From assembly GCF_007971525.1 (NCBI RefSeq), contig NZ_CP042437.1, positions 1,054,001 through 1,118,000 on the forward strand: a DNA stretch of 64,000 bases. The letters run 5' to 3'. Numbering within the stretch: the first letter of the stretch is position 1; the number at the start of each line of letters is the position of its first letter. Of this stretch, positions 56,164 to 64,000 are shown in pieces. The DNA is from Mucilaginibacter ginsenosidivorax (lineage in GTDB: Bacteria > Bacteroidota > Bacteroidia > Sphingobacteriales > Sphingobacteriaceae). Under the pieces are notes generated by a model that worked only from the letters and a program-made list of their open reading frames with translations, was not told the DNA's origin and searched no databases. Made by a program: the position numbers and the translations under genes.

Positions 56164-58278
56164 TTATTTAGTTAATGTATTTATTTGAAGCACGCTTACT
56201 GAATATGGATCGAAGGTCCTGGTAAACTTAGCGCCGGCTACTTTTATCCTGGAGGTAACCGGAACTATTTTTACCGGATCACTGATCGTGTTCGTATCTT
56301 CGGGTTTATCACCTTTTATTACTACCAGAGTACCTTCTGGTGACAAATTTCCGGCACCCTTTAAATCAATATCAACCTGCTGCGGCTTTCCTGTTGCATT
56401 TACTACTTTAAGAAACAGTTTCCCCGTTTTGGTGTCCCGGGTAGCTACATAAAACATGCCTGGTATAGGTTTGGGCATGTTGTTCGCCGCGCTGTCCTGT
56501 TTGGTGGCAGGCCTGGTTTGGGTGGGGATATTTGCGCCTGCTACAGGCACCACTTTATTGCCGATATAGCTGTTAAACATTACCTGTACATAGTACGAGG
56601 GCGAACCAAAACTTGTCAATGCATCATAACCTATCAGGTTTGATTCCCATTGCCATGCTTTCGGCACGGTTGCAGTAGCCTTATTTACATTTGCAAGTAA
56701 TGGCGCATAGCATGAACGGATAACCAGGTCCGAATTGCGCTCCATACCGGTCATCCAGGCGGCATCGCCAAGGGCAGCATTCAAAGTGGTGGTGGGCATG
56801 CCTTCCGTTGTTGCCCATTCACCTACAAACACTTTATATCCATTGCGGTCGTACTTATCATAGTGTGCTGCGTCCTCTTCCATCCCCCAGGCATTGCGGT
56901 AATAATGTTCATCTACAATTTCGGGCTTGCGGATAGTTAATTTACTCCTACTCCCAAGCCAGTCCTTACCGCCGATGGTTGCAATACAATGAAGGTTCGG
57001 GTATTTGGCTTTAATGCCATCATAAAACTGGGCAAAACGTCCGTCATAACTGCCAGACTCGTCAAACCCGTCCTCGTTACCAATCTCCACATAGCTGAGT
57101 TTAAAAGGCGCCGGGTGCCCGTCTGCCGCACGCTTAGCGCCCCAGTAGGTGTGTATGTCGCCCGTAACATATTCAATTTCATCAAGCGCATCATCCACAT
57201 ATGGCTTTAAAAGCGGGCCGGCATCCACATGGTCGCCGTCGAGTGAATAGCCGGCATAAACTGCAAGCAGCGGTTCCATTTTCAGGTCTTCGCACCATTC
57301 TAAAAATTCAAGTAAACCCATTCCGTCGGTAGGGCGATAGCCCCATGAGCCGGTATGGCCAGGACGATTTTCAAGCGCGCCTAAAGTGGTCTTCCACGGG
57401 AAGGCATCAGTTAGTTTCGGGCCTTCAAGAAAATTACCGCCGGGGAAACGTAAAAAACGGGGTTTCATATCGGCCAGTAATTTCATGATGTCTACCCGGT
57501 TCCCATTCGGGCGGTTATGATAGGTTGGCGGAAATAAAGAGACGAGGTTAAAATAATAAACCCCGGTACGGTTTGTCGAAATAACAAAACGGGCGTCAGT
57601 TGTTGGTTTAACACCGGCGCCTGTTATTAATTTGAGTTCATATTTTTTCCAAAAGGCGCTTTTTATCAAATTAATAGTTCCCGAAGCATAAACCGTTTTA
57701 CCGTCATTGCTTTCTATACTTACGGTTACAGGCCCGGCGGTGTTATCAGCAATTACCGGAACAGTAACCGTAGGCTTGGGCTCCCAGGGGCGAGGGGGAA
57801 ATGGCTTGCTGTCCGTGCCCTTCATATAAAACGAAGCGCTATAAGTTGTATTAGGCAAAACAGGTATGCCCCAGTAACCTTCATTTGCAATACCGGCCCG
57901 GCCGCCGCCGGTGTCCACCGATAGCCTTAAACAGGTGGTTAACGCGCCGTTAATGGCGTGGCGCTGCTGATTGTTGGGTACATTGCCGGGGTTTGCGGCA
58001 ACTAATTGAATGGTGGCCTTCGCAGAACCTTCCCTGATCACGCTCCATGCTTCCGGCGTATTTGGGTTGTCTTTAAATATCCTGTTTCTGATCAGTTCGG
58101 CATACAAACCCCCATCGTACGAATGGTTGATCTCTTCGGTCATCAAGCCATACAGTTGCGAGCTTACATTTGCGCCGGGTTTGGTTAAATCAAGCGTTAG
58201 CTTAGGGTTTTGCGCTTTTAAGCTTGTTGTTGTGAACAGAAACAGGCACAAACTTGAAATGGATAATAACTTTTTCAT
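56164..58278 (-). CDS. GH51 alpha-L-arabinofuranosidase
   Basis: Secreted 704-residue retaining arabinofuranosidase; signal peptide MKKLLSISSLCLFLFTTTS. An N-terminal carbohydrate-binding-like beta domain (about 105-255) interrupts the start of the fold. The TIM barrel then shows FLRFPGGNFLEG. The acid/base is E402 in VEIGNEDGFD and the nucleophile is E487 in FVGEWATTEG. A C-terminal beta domain (about 610-704) closes it. It lies 117 bp downstream of GH3 and directly upstream of GH43. It removes arabinofuranosyl side chains and works with GH43 and GH3 on arabinoxylan or arabinosylated xyloglucan. Confidence 0.92.
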   Translation of the reverse strand: MKKLLSISSLCLFLFTTTSLKAQNPKLTLDLTKPGANVSSQLYGLMTEEINHSYDGGLYAELIRNRIFKDNPNTPEAWSVIREGSAKATIQLVAANPGNVPNNQQRHAINGALTTCLRLSVDTGGGRAGIANEGYWGIPVLPNTTYSASFYMKGTDSKPFPPRPWEPKPTVTVPVIADNTAGPVTVSIESNDGKTVYASGTINLIKSAFWKKYELKLITGAGVKPTTDARFVISTNRTGVYYFNLVSLFPPTYHNRPNGNRVDIMKLLADMKPRFLRFPGGNFLEGPKLTDAFPWKTTLGALENRPGHTGSWGYRPTDGMGLLEFLEWCEDLKMEPLLAVYAGYSLDGDHVDAGPLLKPYVDDALDEIEYVTGDIHTYWGAKRAADGHPAPFKLSYVEIGNEDGFDESGSYDGRFAQFYDGIKAKYPNLHCIATIGGKDWLGSRSKLTIRKPEIVDEHYYRNAWGMEEDAAHYDKYDRNGYKVFVGEWATTEGMPTTTLNAALGDAAWMTGMERNSDLVIRSCYAPLLANVNKATATVPKAWQWESNLIGYDALTSFGSPSYYVQVMFNSYIGNKVVPVAGANIPTQTRPATKQDSAANNMPKPIPGMFYVATRDTKTGKLFLKVVNATGKPQQVDIDLKGAGNLSPEGTLVVIKGDKPEDTNTISDPVKIVPVTSRIKVAGAKFTRTFDPYSVSVLQINTLTK

Positions 58279-58395
58279 CGTGAAATTTAATATTATTTAT
58301 TGTGTTTTTTACACTTATTTTATAGAGCCAATGGGTAATTTCCATTGAAAATTATTTTTGCGTTTATCGGTATTCAGGATAACCTGTATTTTGGT

Positions 58396-60552
58396 TTACT
58401 TAACTGATATTTTCACCTTCTGCATGATGTTGCGGGATGAATTACCTAACTGAAGGATGTATTCACCGGCTTCGGTATTCCATGCTTTTTTTAATGCATC
58501 ATAAAATGCCAGGTCGGCAACTTTCACCTGCATTTCAATTGTTTTTGTTTCGCCGGGTTTTAAAAATATCTTTTCAAAACCTTTAAGCTCTTTTTCAGGG
58601 CGCAAAACCGAACAAACCGGATCGCTCACATATAATTGCACAACTTCCGCCCCGTAACTTTTTCCCGTATTCTTAATGGTGAATTTTGCACGGATGGTTT
58701 CACTCTTTCTATAGCTTGATTTATCTGTAGAAAGTTTGCTGATAGAAAAATCAGTATAGGAAAGGCCATAACCAAAAGGAAATTCGGGTTGAATTTTCTT
58801 AGTGTCGTACCAACGATATCCAACCAGTATGCCCTCTTTATAATCAGCCGTCAGGTCTTTACCCGGATAAGTATTTAATGCGGAAGCAGGAGAATCTTTT
58901 AACGATACAGGAAAAGTAAATGGCAATCTGCCTGATGGATTTACAACACCTTTTAACACGTCGGCCAGTGCATTGCCGGCCTCTGATCCGTTAAACCACG
59001 ACCAAACAACCGCGTGGTTCGATTTTTTAATTTCATTAAGATCGTATGGGGCACCGGCCATAATTACAATAATGGTGTTAGGATTAGCGGCTGTAACCGC
59101 GTTAACCAACGCTTGCTCTCCAAAAGGCAGTGCCAGGGTTTTACGATCATGACCTTCGCTTTCATATTCACGATTGGAACCGATACATAAAATGGCAACA
59201 TCGTTGCTTTTTGCAAGCACTACCGCCTCATCAATCAGCTTTTGATCGGGCCAGTCATAGCCACGATTTTGTTCGTCACTATTACTTGCAAGATAATTTG
59301 CTTTATAGCCTTGGGCAAAGGAGATGCTGGCCGTTTTACCGAATCTTGATTTTATGCCTGCCAACGCGGTAACCTCATTTTTGGCTTTTACACCAGCACC
59401 GTACCCGCCCAAAGCAAATGTGCGGATGGCATTATCACCGATGACTGCAATGCTTTTAATGTTACCCGCTTTCAAAGGCAATAAATGGTTGTCGTTTTTT
59501 AGCAAAACGATGGATTCTGAGGCAATATCATAGGCAGTTTTGGCGTGTGCCGCTGTAGCAATAGATCCTACAGGATGATTGTTACTCATGGAGGTGTGGT
59601 ACATTACCCACAAAATCCTGCGTACCTTATCGTCAATCGTTTCTACCGGAACCTGGCCTTCCTTAACAGCTTTTAGTAACGGGCTCGCAAAATACCATTG
59701 ATCATACGGCCCGCTTGACCCCATTTCAATGTCCAGCCCGTTGTTGGCCGCTGCAACGGTATGATGTGTCCCAGACCAATCTGACATGACCACGCCTTTA
59801 AAGCCCCATTCGCTTTTTAACACCTTATTTAATAAAAAATCATTCTCGGAACACCAATAACCATTTAGTTTATTGTAAGCCGACATAATGGTGTAAGCAT
59901 TCCCCTGCTGTATGGCTGCTTTAAATGCCGGGAAATAAATTTCTCGCAAGGCCCTTTCTTCAACTATCGTGTTTACGCTGTCGCGGTTAAGTTCCTGGTT
60001 ATTGGCGGCAAAATGTTTTATACAGGCTGCTACATGCTGGCTTTGAATTCCTTTTACAGCTTGAACAGCCAATTGGCTGTTCAAATAAGGATCTTCCGAA
60101 TAATATTCATAGGTACGGCCGCAAAGGGGCATTCGGCAAATATTGAATGCAGGTGCAAGCATTACATTTTTTTTACGGGCATTTGCTTCTTCCCCTATAA
60201 CTACCCCATACCGGTTGGCCATTAGGGGGTTCCATGTGGCTGCTATTGCCGAACCATTTGGTAAAAACGTAGCAGAATCGGTTGTCCAGTTAGCCGATGC
60301 CCAATCAAAGCGCTTTATTTCTTCACGTACACCCAACGGGCCGTCATCGCAGGTGAGCTCCGGGATACCTAAACGATTTACACCTGCCGAAGAAAACAGC
60401 GCGTTGCCATGGAGCATGTCTATTTTTTCTTCCAGCGTCATTTTGCCGACGATGCTATTAATCTTCGCTTTAAGCGCAACCTCACTTTTGTTTTGTGCCG
60501 AAACGCCGCCGGCCACTAAAAATGCCATAAAAAAGGCAATGGTATATTTCAT
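58396..60552 (-). CDS. GH3 beta-glucosidase/beta-xylosidase
   Basis: Secreted 718-residue enzyme with signal peptide (MKYTIAFFMAFLVAGGVSAQ). The N-terminal barrel has ELTCDDGPLGVRE and KHFAANNQE, with nucleophile D258 in VMSDWSGTH. The alpha/beta sandwich domain follows (NREYESEGHDR supplies the likely acid/base glutamate), then the C-terminal fibronectin-III-like domain (about 600-718). It releases glucose or xylose from beta-linked oligosaccharides. It is 88 bp downstream of a small unknown gene and leads into GH51 and GH43. Confidence 0.92.
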   Translation of the reverse strand: MKYTIAFFMAFLVAGGVSAQNKSEVALKAKINSIVGKMTLEEKIDMLHGNALFSSAGVNRLGIPELTCDDGPLGVREEIKRFDWASANWTTDSATFLPNGSAIAATWNPLMANRYGVVIGEEANARKKNVMLAPAFNICRMPLCGRTYEYYSEDPYLNSQLAVQAVKGIQSQHVAACIKHFAANNQELNRDSVNTIVEERALREIYFPAFKAAIQQGNAYTIMSAYNKLNGYWCSENDFLLNKVLKSEWGFKGVVMSDWSGTHHTVAAANNGLDIEMGSSGPYDQWYFASPLLKAVKEGQVPVETIDDKVRRILWVMYHTSMSNNHPVGSIATAAHAKTAYDIASESIVLLKNDNHLLPLKAGNIKSIAVIGDNAIRTFALGGYGAGVKAKNEVTALAGIKSRFGKTASISFAQGYKANYLASNSDEQNRGYDWPDQKLIDEAVVLAKSNDVAILCIGSNREYESEGHDRKTLALPFGEQALVNAVTAANPNTIIVIMAGAPYDLNEIKKSNHAVVWSWFNGSEAGNALADVLKGVVNPSGRLPFTFPVSLKDSPASALNTYPGKDLTADYKEGILVGYRWYDTKKIQPEFPFGYGLSYTDFSISKLSTDKSSYRKSETIRAKFTIKNTGKSYGAEVVQLYVSDPVCSVLRPEKELKGFEKIFLKPGETKTIEMQVKVADLAFYDALKKAWNTEAGEYILQLGNSSRNIMQKVKISVK

Positions 60553-60640
60553 AAAATATTATTTCTTTTCTTCTTATCGGTGCTTTTTACCTGGTTGCGG
60601 CAAGCGCTGGCCCATATCCACATAGCGTGTAGTTGAAATC

Positions 60641-61027
60641 TTATTTTGACAGGTAACGCAACCCATAATGTTCTAAACATTTTTGAGTGAAGTTCTTAAT
60701 AAGTACCAAGCCCTCGTTAAGTGTTTTTTTCGAGTCAGGCGATATGATAGGGTTACTGAAGAAAGCAGGGTGCTCCTTAAGCAACATACCAATCGTATCA
60801 AAATTCTCTATCAAAGCTTTAATTTCACTTTCATCTAATTCCGGCGCTTTTGAAATAATTTGATTTTCCATGTTCTCTTTTTTTAACCAGGTATCATTCG
60901 CCGCGGCAACCGTCATGCGCTCAAATAGATCACCGTTGATTTCCATCATGTTGAAGACAGAATTGTCAGAGTTAGAAAAAATGCCGGGACCTCTCAGTAA
61001 AGGCCCCAGGCATCCACTTATATTCAA
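60641..61027 (-). CDS. Hypothetical protein, 128 residues
   Basis: I do not recognise this protein. It is hydrophilic with no signal peptide. The region from about residue 27 on is mainly helical (MMEINGDLFERMTVAAANDT, ESEIKALIENFDTIGMLLKE, TLNEGLVLIKNFTQKCLEHY). The Met at 60949 is a plausible alternative start, since the first 26 residues look different and lie close to the GH5 relic at 61119-61245. It is between that relic and GH3 on the same strand. It may be a real small protein or the tail of a larger gene lost in the duplication/deletion seen here. Confidence 0.45.
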   Translation of the reverse strand: MNISGCLGPLLRGPGIFSNSDNSVFNMMEINGDLFERMTVAAANDTWLKKENMENQIISKAPELDESEIKALIENFDTIGMLLKEHPAFFSNPIISPDSKKTLNEGLVLIKNFTQKCLEHYGLRYLSK

Positions 61028-61056
61028 CTAAACTCTCTCTTATTTAATTTTCACCA

Positions 61057-61130
61057 GAAAACGGTACTGACTAATATGTTCACAGCACCGCTATTCCAGA
61101 AAAAGCTTTAATCTAACCTTACTGGTTATA
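61057..61130 (-). repeat. Copy of the GH5 3' end and terminator region
   Basis: Aligns with 63148-63220 (shared GAAAACGGTACTG, ACCGCTATTCCAGAAAAAGC and CTTTAATC.AAC.TTACTG). The stop codons correspond (61119-61121 and 63210-63212). The terminator hairpin has decayed here to partly mismatched arms. Confidence 0.8.
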
Positions 61131-61245
61131 CACTGCTTTAATGGCATCCATCATACTGATCAAGCACCTTACCTTGCTCCCAAAAGAAAGGTTTAACGGT
61201 TTCACCGAAGCGGCGGTACCAGCCCGTTTTGATCGAACATCTACT
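61119..61245 (-). pseudogene. Relic of a second GH5 gene (C-terminus only)
   Basis: On the minus strand, across small frame changes, the text reads QNGLVP, PFFWEQGKVLDQYD and DAIKAVYNQ followed by stop at 61119. It matches the end of the downstream-copy GH5, NGMLPFFWEVGQMLDR to LVAGYKQ-stop. Only about 40 codons remain, directly after the BACON-GH43 stop (61278). Confidence 0.72.
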
Positions 61246-61277
61246 TATAAATAGCATCAATAAACCAGCAACCGGGC

Positions 61278-63095
61278 TTAATAAAATTTCCATTCATCAA
61301 ACAAAAAACCCTCTCCATAAAATACAAAATAGATATTCCCCACTCCTTTAGGTATGTTCAGTTCTATTTGCTTTGAGAGCGTAGTCCAGTCCTTCGCATC
61401 ACACATAAGGGAAACAAGAGCCGGGCCTTTAAGATTATTTACATAAACATCAATTCTACCTGTTCCTTTCACCCGGGCTTCGAATTTGGAAGGAATCTGT
61501 TTGCTAAAATCGGCACCCCGGACCATGAGACATTGTTTATCTATTTGCCCTTTGGCAACCATATTACCCACAGTACCAACAGTATCGAACTGGACGTGCC
61601 CCGAAGTACCTGCGGTGGTTTCTGCTTGCTGCACAACGAACGGATTTAATAGGTGAGTTTGTGACGGACCTTTAAAAGTTCCGTTGATCATAGGGATATT
61701 CACGCCATTCCCTTCATCCACCGTTGCTTCTTCGATACCCACATTACGAAAACCGCCCGCAGTGTTAAAATAATCCTGTAAATACATGGCATGGTAAGCA
61801 AAATACCATTTCCCTTGAAACTTGAACAAGTGAGAGTGATTGTTTGTCAAAGGACCTATTTTGTCACCCACGTTTTCGCCAGGATTTCTAAAATAATTAT
61901 CGCGATACTGCCAACTATTCGGATCTAAGGGTGTTTTACTCGTCATATAAGATATGTTGCATGCGGTTGGTTTAGCAATATTGCTATAAGGCCATACGGT
62001 GCGTTCATCCCAATTTGTACAATAGCTATAAACCCAGGTTCCGTTGATATAGTTAAGGTCGCTGGCCTCGTTAAAATAAGGAGCGGGTATCTTAGAAATA
62101 CTGCCGGCCAAACTGATCATATCCGCTCCTAATTTGACGATTCTGGCATTATCCGGCATATACTTTGTTTTAGGCGTTCCGGCTCCAAAAACAAGCCAGC
62201 CTGTACCTTGGCCGTCAATCACAACTCCGGGATCGTATGGAACATCGACATCCACACCGGGGACAGAGCGGTCGACTAAGTTCTTTCCTAATGGGTCTTT
62301 CCAGGGGCCAACGGGAGAGGTGGCAGTAAGCATGGCTGTGCCAAAAGCGTTATTGGAGTAATACATATAGAAATGCGTTTTACCATCTGCTTCCATTCTG
62401 GATTCAATAGAAGGCGCCCAGGACGAAGCATTCCATGGCGCCAGTACTGCTGTATTTATGAGGCCATGATAAGTCCAGTTAACCATATCAGCGGAAGACA
62501 TCATGACCAGTGCACGGATAGACTCAGCACTATTGTGTCCATTCTTTCCTACCTTCTCATACTGTTGGTTATCATTCGTGGCATACACATAAACTCTTCC
62601 ATTGTATTCTATAGCTGTTGGGTCGGCCGTAAACATAAAATCTAATAAAGGATTCCCATTATTGGTGAGAAGTTTCGGCGAAACTCTTGCGAATTTTGCT
62701 TCCAGATTTTGATTATCTGGCTGTGAAACTTTAATTTGTTTGGTATCACCATTCGAAGCTTTGATAGTCACTATAGCATCGCGGCCAGCCCCCGTGTTGT
62801 TAGCTTCCGCATTTAATTTAAGCATAACATTTCCCGGACCTCCCGATGACTGACTTATCGTGAACCATATAGTTGAGCTATTGGTTGTCGCTGTCCAAGT
62901 ACCATTGCTGGTGATAGAAACATTAGAACTACTTCCTTCCGACCCAAAAACAACTTGCACAGACGAAACAGTGAATTGAAGTTGAGGTTGAGGCGCAGCC
63001 TGTTTCTTATTACAGGAAAAAGAAAGCAATGTGAAAAAGAGTTGTAAGGCTAAAAATATACCAAGACCCTTTCTCATATTTATTATATTGTTCAT
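61278..63095 (-). CDS. BACON-GH43 surface lipoprotein
   Basis: A 605-residue lipoprotein (start at 63095, or Met7). The lipobox LSFSC gives C28. A BACON domain follows (about 40-125, VSITSNGTWTATTNSSTIWF to KQIKVSQ), then the GH43 propeller starting DFMFTADPTAIEYNG (base D158), with VPYDPGVVIDGQG and APYFNEASDLNYING as later blade motifs. A C-terminal CBM6-like beta-sandwich (about 475-605) ends it. It is likely surface-exposed and acts on arabinose or xylose side chains. It lies between GH5 and a relic of a second GH5. Confidence 0.9.
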   Translation of the reverse strand: MNNIINMRKGLGIFLALQLFFTLLSFSCNKKQAAPQPQLQFTVSSVQVVFGSEGSSSNVSITSNGTWTATTNSSTIWFTISQSSGGPGNVMLKLNAEANNTGAGRDAIVTIKASNGDTKQIKVSQPDNQNLEAKFARVSPKLLTNNGNPLLDFMFTADPTAIEYNGRVYVYATNDNQQYEKVGKNGHNSAESIRALVMMSSADMVNWTYHGLINTAVLAPWNASSWAPSIESRMEADGKTHFYMYYSNNAFGTAMLTATSPVGPWKDPLGKNLVDRSVPGVDVDVPYDPGVVIDGQGTGWLVFGAGTPKTKYMPDNARIVKLGADMISLAGSISKIPAPYFNEASDLNYINGTWVYSYCTNWDERTVWPYSNIAKPTACNISYMTSKTPLDPNSWQYRDNYFRNPGENVGDKIGPLTNNHSHLFKFQGKWYFAYHAMYLQDYFNTAGGFRNVGIEEATVDEGNGVNIPMINGTFKGPSQTHLLNPFVVQQAETTAGTSGHVQFDTVGTVGNMVAKGQIDKQCLMVRGADFSKQIPSKFEARVKGTGRIDVYVNNLKGPALVSLMCDAKDWTTLSKQIELNIPKGVGNIYFVFYGEGFLFDEWKFY

Positions 63096-63147
63096 TTTTG
63101 TTAGTTTAATTTATATTTTCATAATCAATACCAATCATGTACGTTAA

Positions 63148-63220
63148 GAAAACGGTACTGTGTAATCTGTTCACAGTACCGCTATTCCAGAAAAAGCTTT
63201 AATCCAACATTACTGTTTAT
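63148..63220 (-). repeat. GH5 3' end and terminator region (original copy)
   Basis: Partner of 61057-61130. The two copies flank the BACON-GH43 gene as direct repeats about 2.09 kb apart. Confidence 0.8.
63153..63181 (-). terminator. Terminator after GH5
   Basis: CGGTACTGTG (63153-63162) and CACAGTACCG (63172-63181) form a perfect 10-bp stem with a 9-base loop. On the minus strand it is followed by TTTTCTT. It lies about 30 bp past the GH5 stop. Confidence 0.85.
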
Positions 63221-64000
63221 ATCCAGCCACAAGGGCATTATACATACGCTGGTCTTTTATCACATTATTAGCCCTGTCTAACATTTGCCCTACCTCCCAA
63301 AAAAATGGCAGCATACCATTCGTTTTAGCTGTTTTGGTCACATATTTTGTCCAGTAATCCACAGACCTGTTGTGCATCAACGTATCCTTAGGCATAGGAT
63401 TATGAGGGTCATTCCTCCTCATGGTTGAATATTCACCCAGCACCACAGGGATACCTTTATCAACAAAATCCTGTTTCATCAATTGGTGTTGAGCAGCGAT
63501 CGCAGCCTCTTCTCCATTTCCAGGGGTGTTGTTGCGGTCTGGCTCAATAGTAGAAACATTTCCAGCCCCCCAGTAATAAACCATTTTACCCCAGCTTGCA
63601 TCTGCATCCATTAGCGTAAATTGAAAAGGCGTATAGTCGTGCACCTCGAGCATCAACTTGTTAGGTACCGGGTCGTGAGGCATAGTAGTCATCAAAGTAT
63701 GGGTTATAGAAGTATTAGTGTGAGGCCCCTGCACAACCAGCACCCGGTAAGCGTTCCTGCCTCCGGTAGAGCGAACTGCTTTGATGAATGTTTCGTGATA
63801 ACCATTGAGTATGGCCATTTGCCCGGCATTATCAGCCTTGGCTTCATTCGTGCCGGCAAATATAAGGTGCTCGTCAAAATTACGCAAGGTTGTAGCAATC
63901 TGCTCCCAAATCGCCTTTTGCATTGCATTAACGGAATCTTTCTTTAACGCGTTGACATTATCTTCCAGCCAGCCAAGATCCGCGTGAGCATTTACTATCA
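63210..64000 (-). CDS. GH5 endoglucanase (GH5_4-like), 5' end beyond the window
   Basis: The frame is open to the window edge, so the gene is partial; the first Met in the window (63923) is internal. Readable residues begin IVNAHADLGWLEDN, matching the barrel strand that reads HxDGGWLE in relatives. FAGTNEAKA carries the acid/base glutamate (NE). LEVHDYTPFQF and VVLGEYSTMRR follow, the latter with the nucleophile E. About 263 residues are visible. Such enzymes cut beta-1,4-glucan backbones, often xyloglucan. It would be the endo-acting partner of GH43, GH3 and GH51 downstream. Confidence 0.88.
   Translation of the reverse strand, partial: IVNAHADLGWLEDNVNALKKDSVNAMQKAIWEQIATTLRNFDEHLIFAGTNEAKADNAGQMAILNGYHETFIKAVRSTGGRNAYRVLVVQGPHTNTSITHTLMTTMPHDPVPNKLMLEVHDYTPFQFTLMDADASWGKMVYYWGAGNVSTIEPDRNNTPGNGEEAAIAAQHQLMKQDFVDKGIPVVLGEYSTMRRNDPHNPMPKDTLMHNRSVDYWTKYVTKTAKTNGMLPFFWEVGQMLDRANNVIKDQRMYNALVAGYKQ

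Noticed and set aside
1..64000. tRNA, rRNA, CRISPR arrays, intact insertion sequences
   Set aside because: None seen on reading both strands; the short inverted repeats found are terminators or operators, not terminal repeats of a transposon.

Overview
The window looks like a chromosomal carbohydrate-utilisation island of a Bacteroidota bacterium, most likely Sphingobacteriaceae (Mucilaginibacter/Pedobacter type). The evidence is three SusC/SusD pairs, a FecR-type anti-sigma factor with its ECF sigma factor, a SusR-like membrane regulator, glycoside hydrolases with signal peptides, few Shine-Dalgarno sites and -7 elements of the TAnnTTTG type. The genus is inferred from protein style, not from a search. 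I see no rRNA, tRNA, CRISPR array or intact transposase.

Region 1 (about 0.6-25.2 kb, all minus strand) is a large polysaccharide utilisation locus. In transcription order it encodes a NagB/PIG-L fusion with a one-base frameshift and a GH109-type enzyme (first unit, closed by a terminator). The second unit encodes another GH109, a divergent NagB, GH20, SusC, SusD, GH88, an SGNH esterase, two HGSNAT-like membrane acetyltransferases, an amidohydrolase, an ExuT-like transporter, GH78 and a LacI regulator. Both units start behind the same 80-bp module, which holds a near-perfect LacI-type operator. The enzymes point to a glycan with amino sugars, uronic acid and rhamnose. No polysaccharide lyase is present. 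A plausible model is that HGSNAT-like proteins N-acetylate free amino sugars at the periplasmic face so that GH20, which needs a 2-acetamido group, can cut.

Region 2 (25.6-28.7 kb) holds an AraC regulator, an NmrA-like oxidoreductase and decayed genes, including a Crp/Fnr pseudogene.

Region 3 (28.7-41.5 kb) is an ECF-sigma/FecR/SusC-with-STN/SusD/GH31 locus, followed by a second, alpha-glucosidase-like GH31. Region 4 (41.8-48.3 kb) holds a SusR-like regulator and a third SusC/SusD pair, probably for an alpha-glucan. A TGAGATTTT box recurs upstream of both GH31 genes and of the third SusC.

Region 5 (48.8-52 kb) holds gene fragments, YjdM, an AraC regulator and a TetX-like flavoprotein. Region 6 (52.6-64 kb, minus strand) encodes DUF1593, GH43, GH51, GH3, an unknown small protein, a BACON-GH43 lipoprotein and a GH5 cut by the window edge. 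This set suits a plant hemicellulose such as xyloglucan or arabinoxylan. Twice in region 6 a gene is flanked by copies of the 3' end of its upstream neighbour, which points to recent tandem duplication and deletion.
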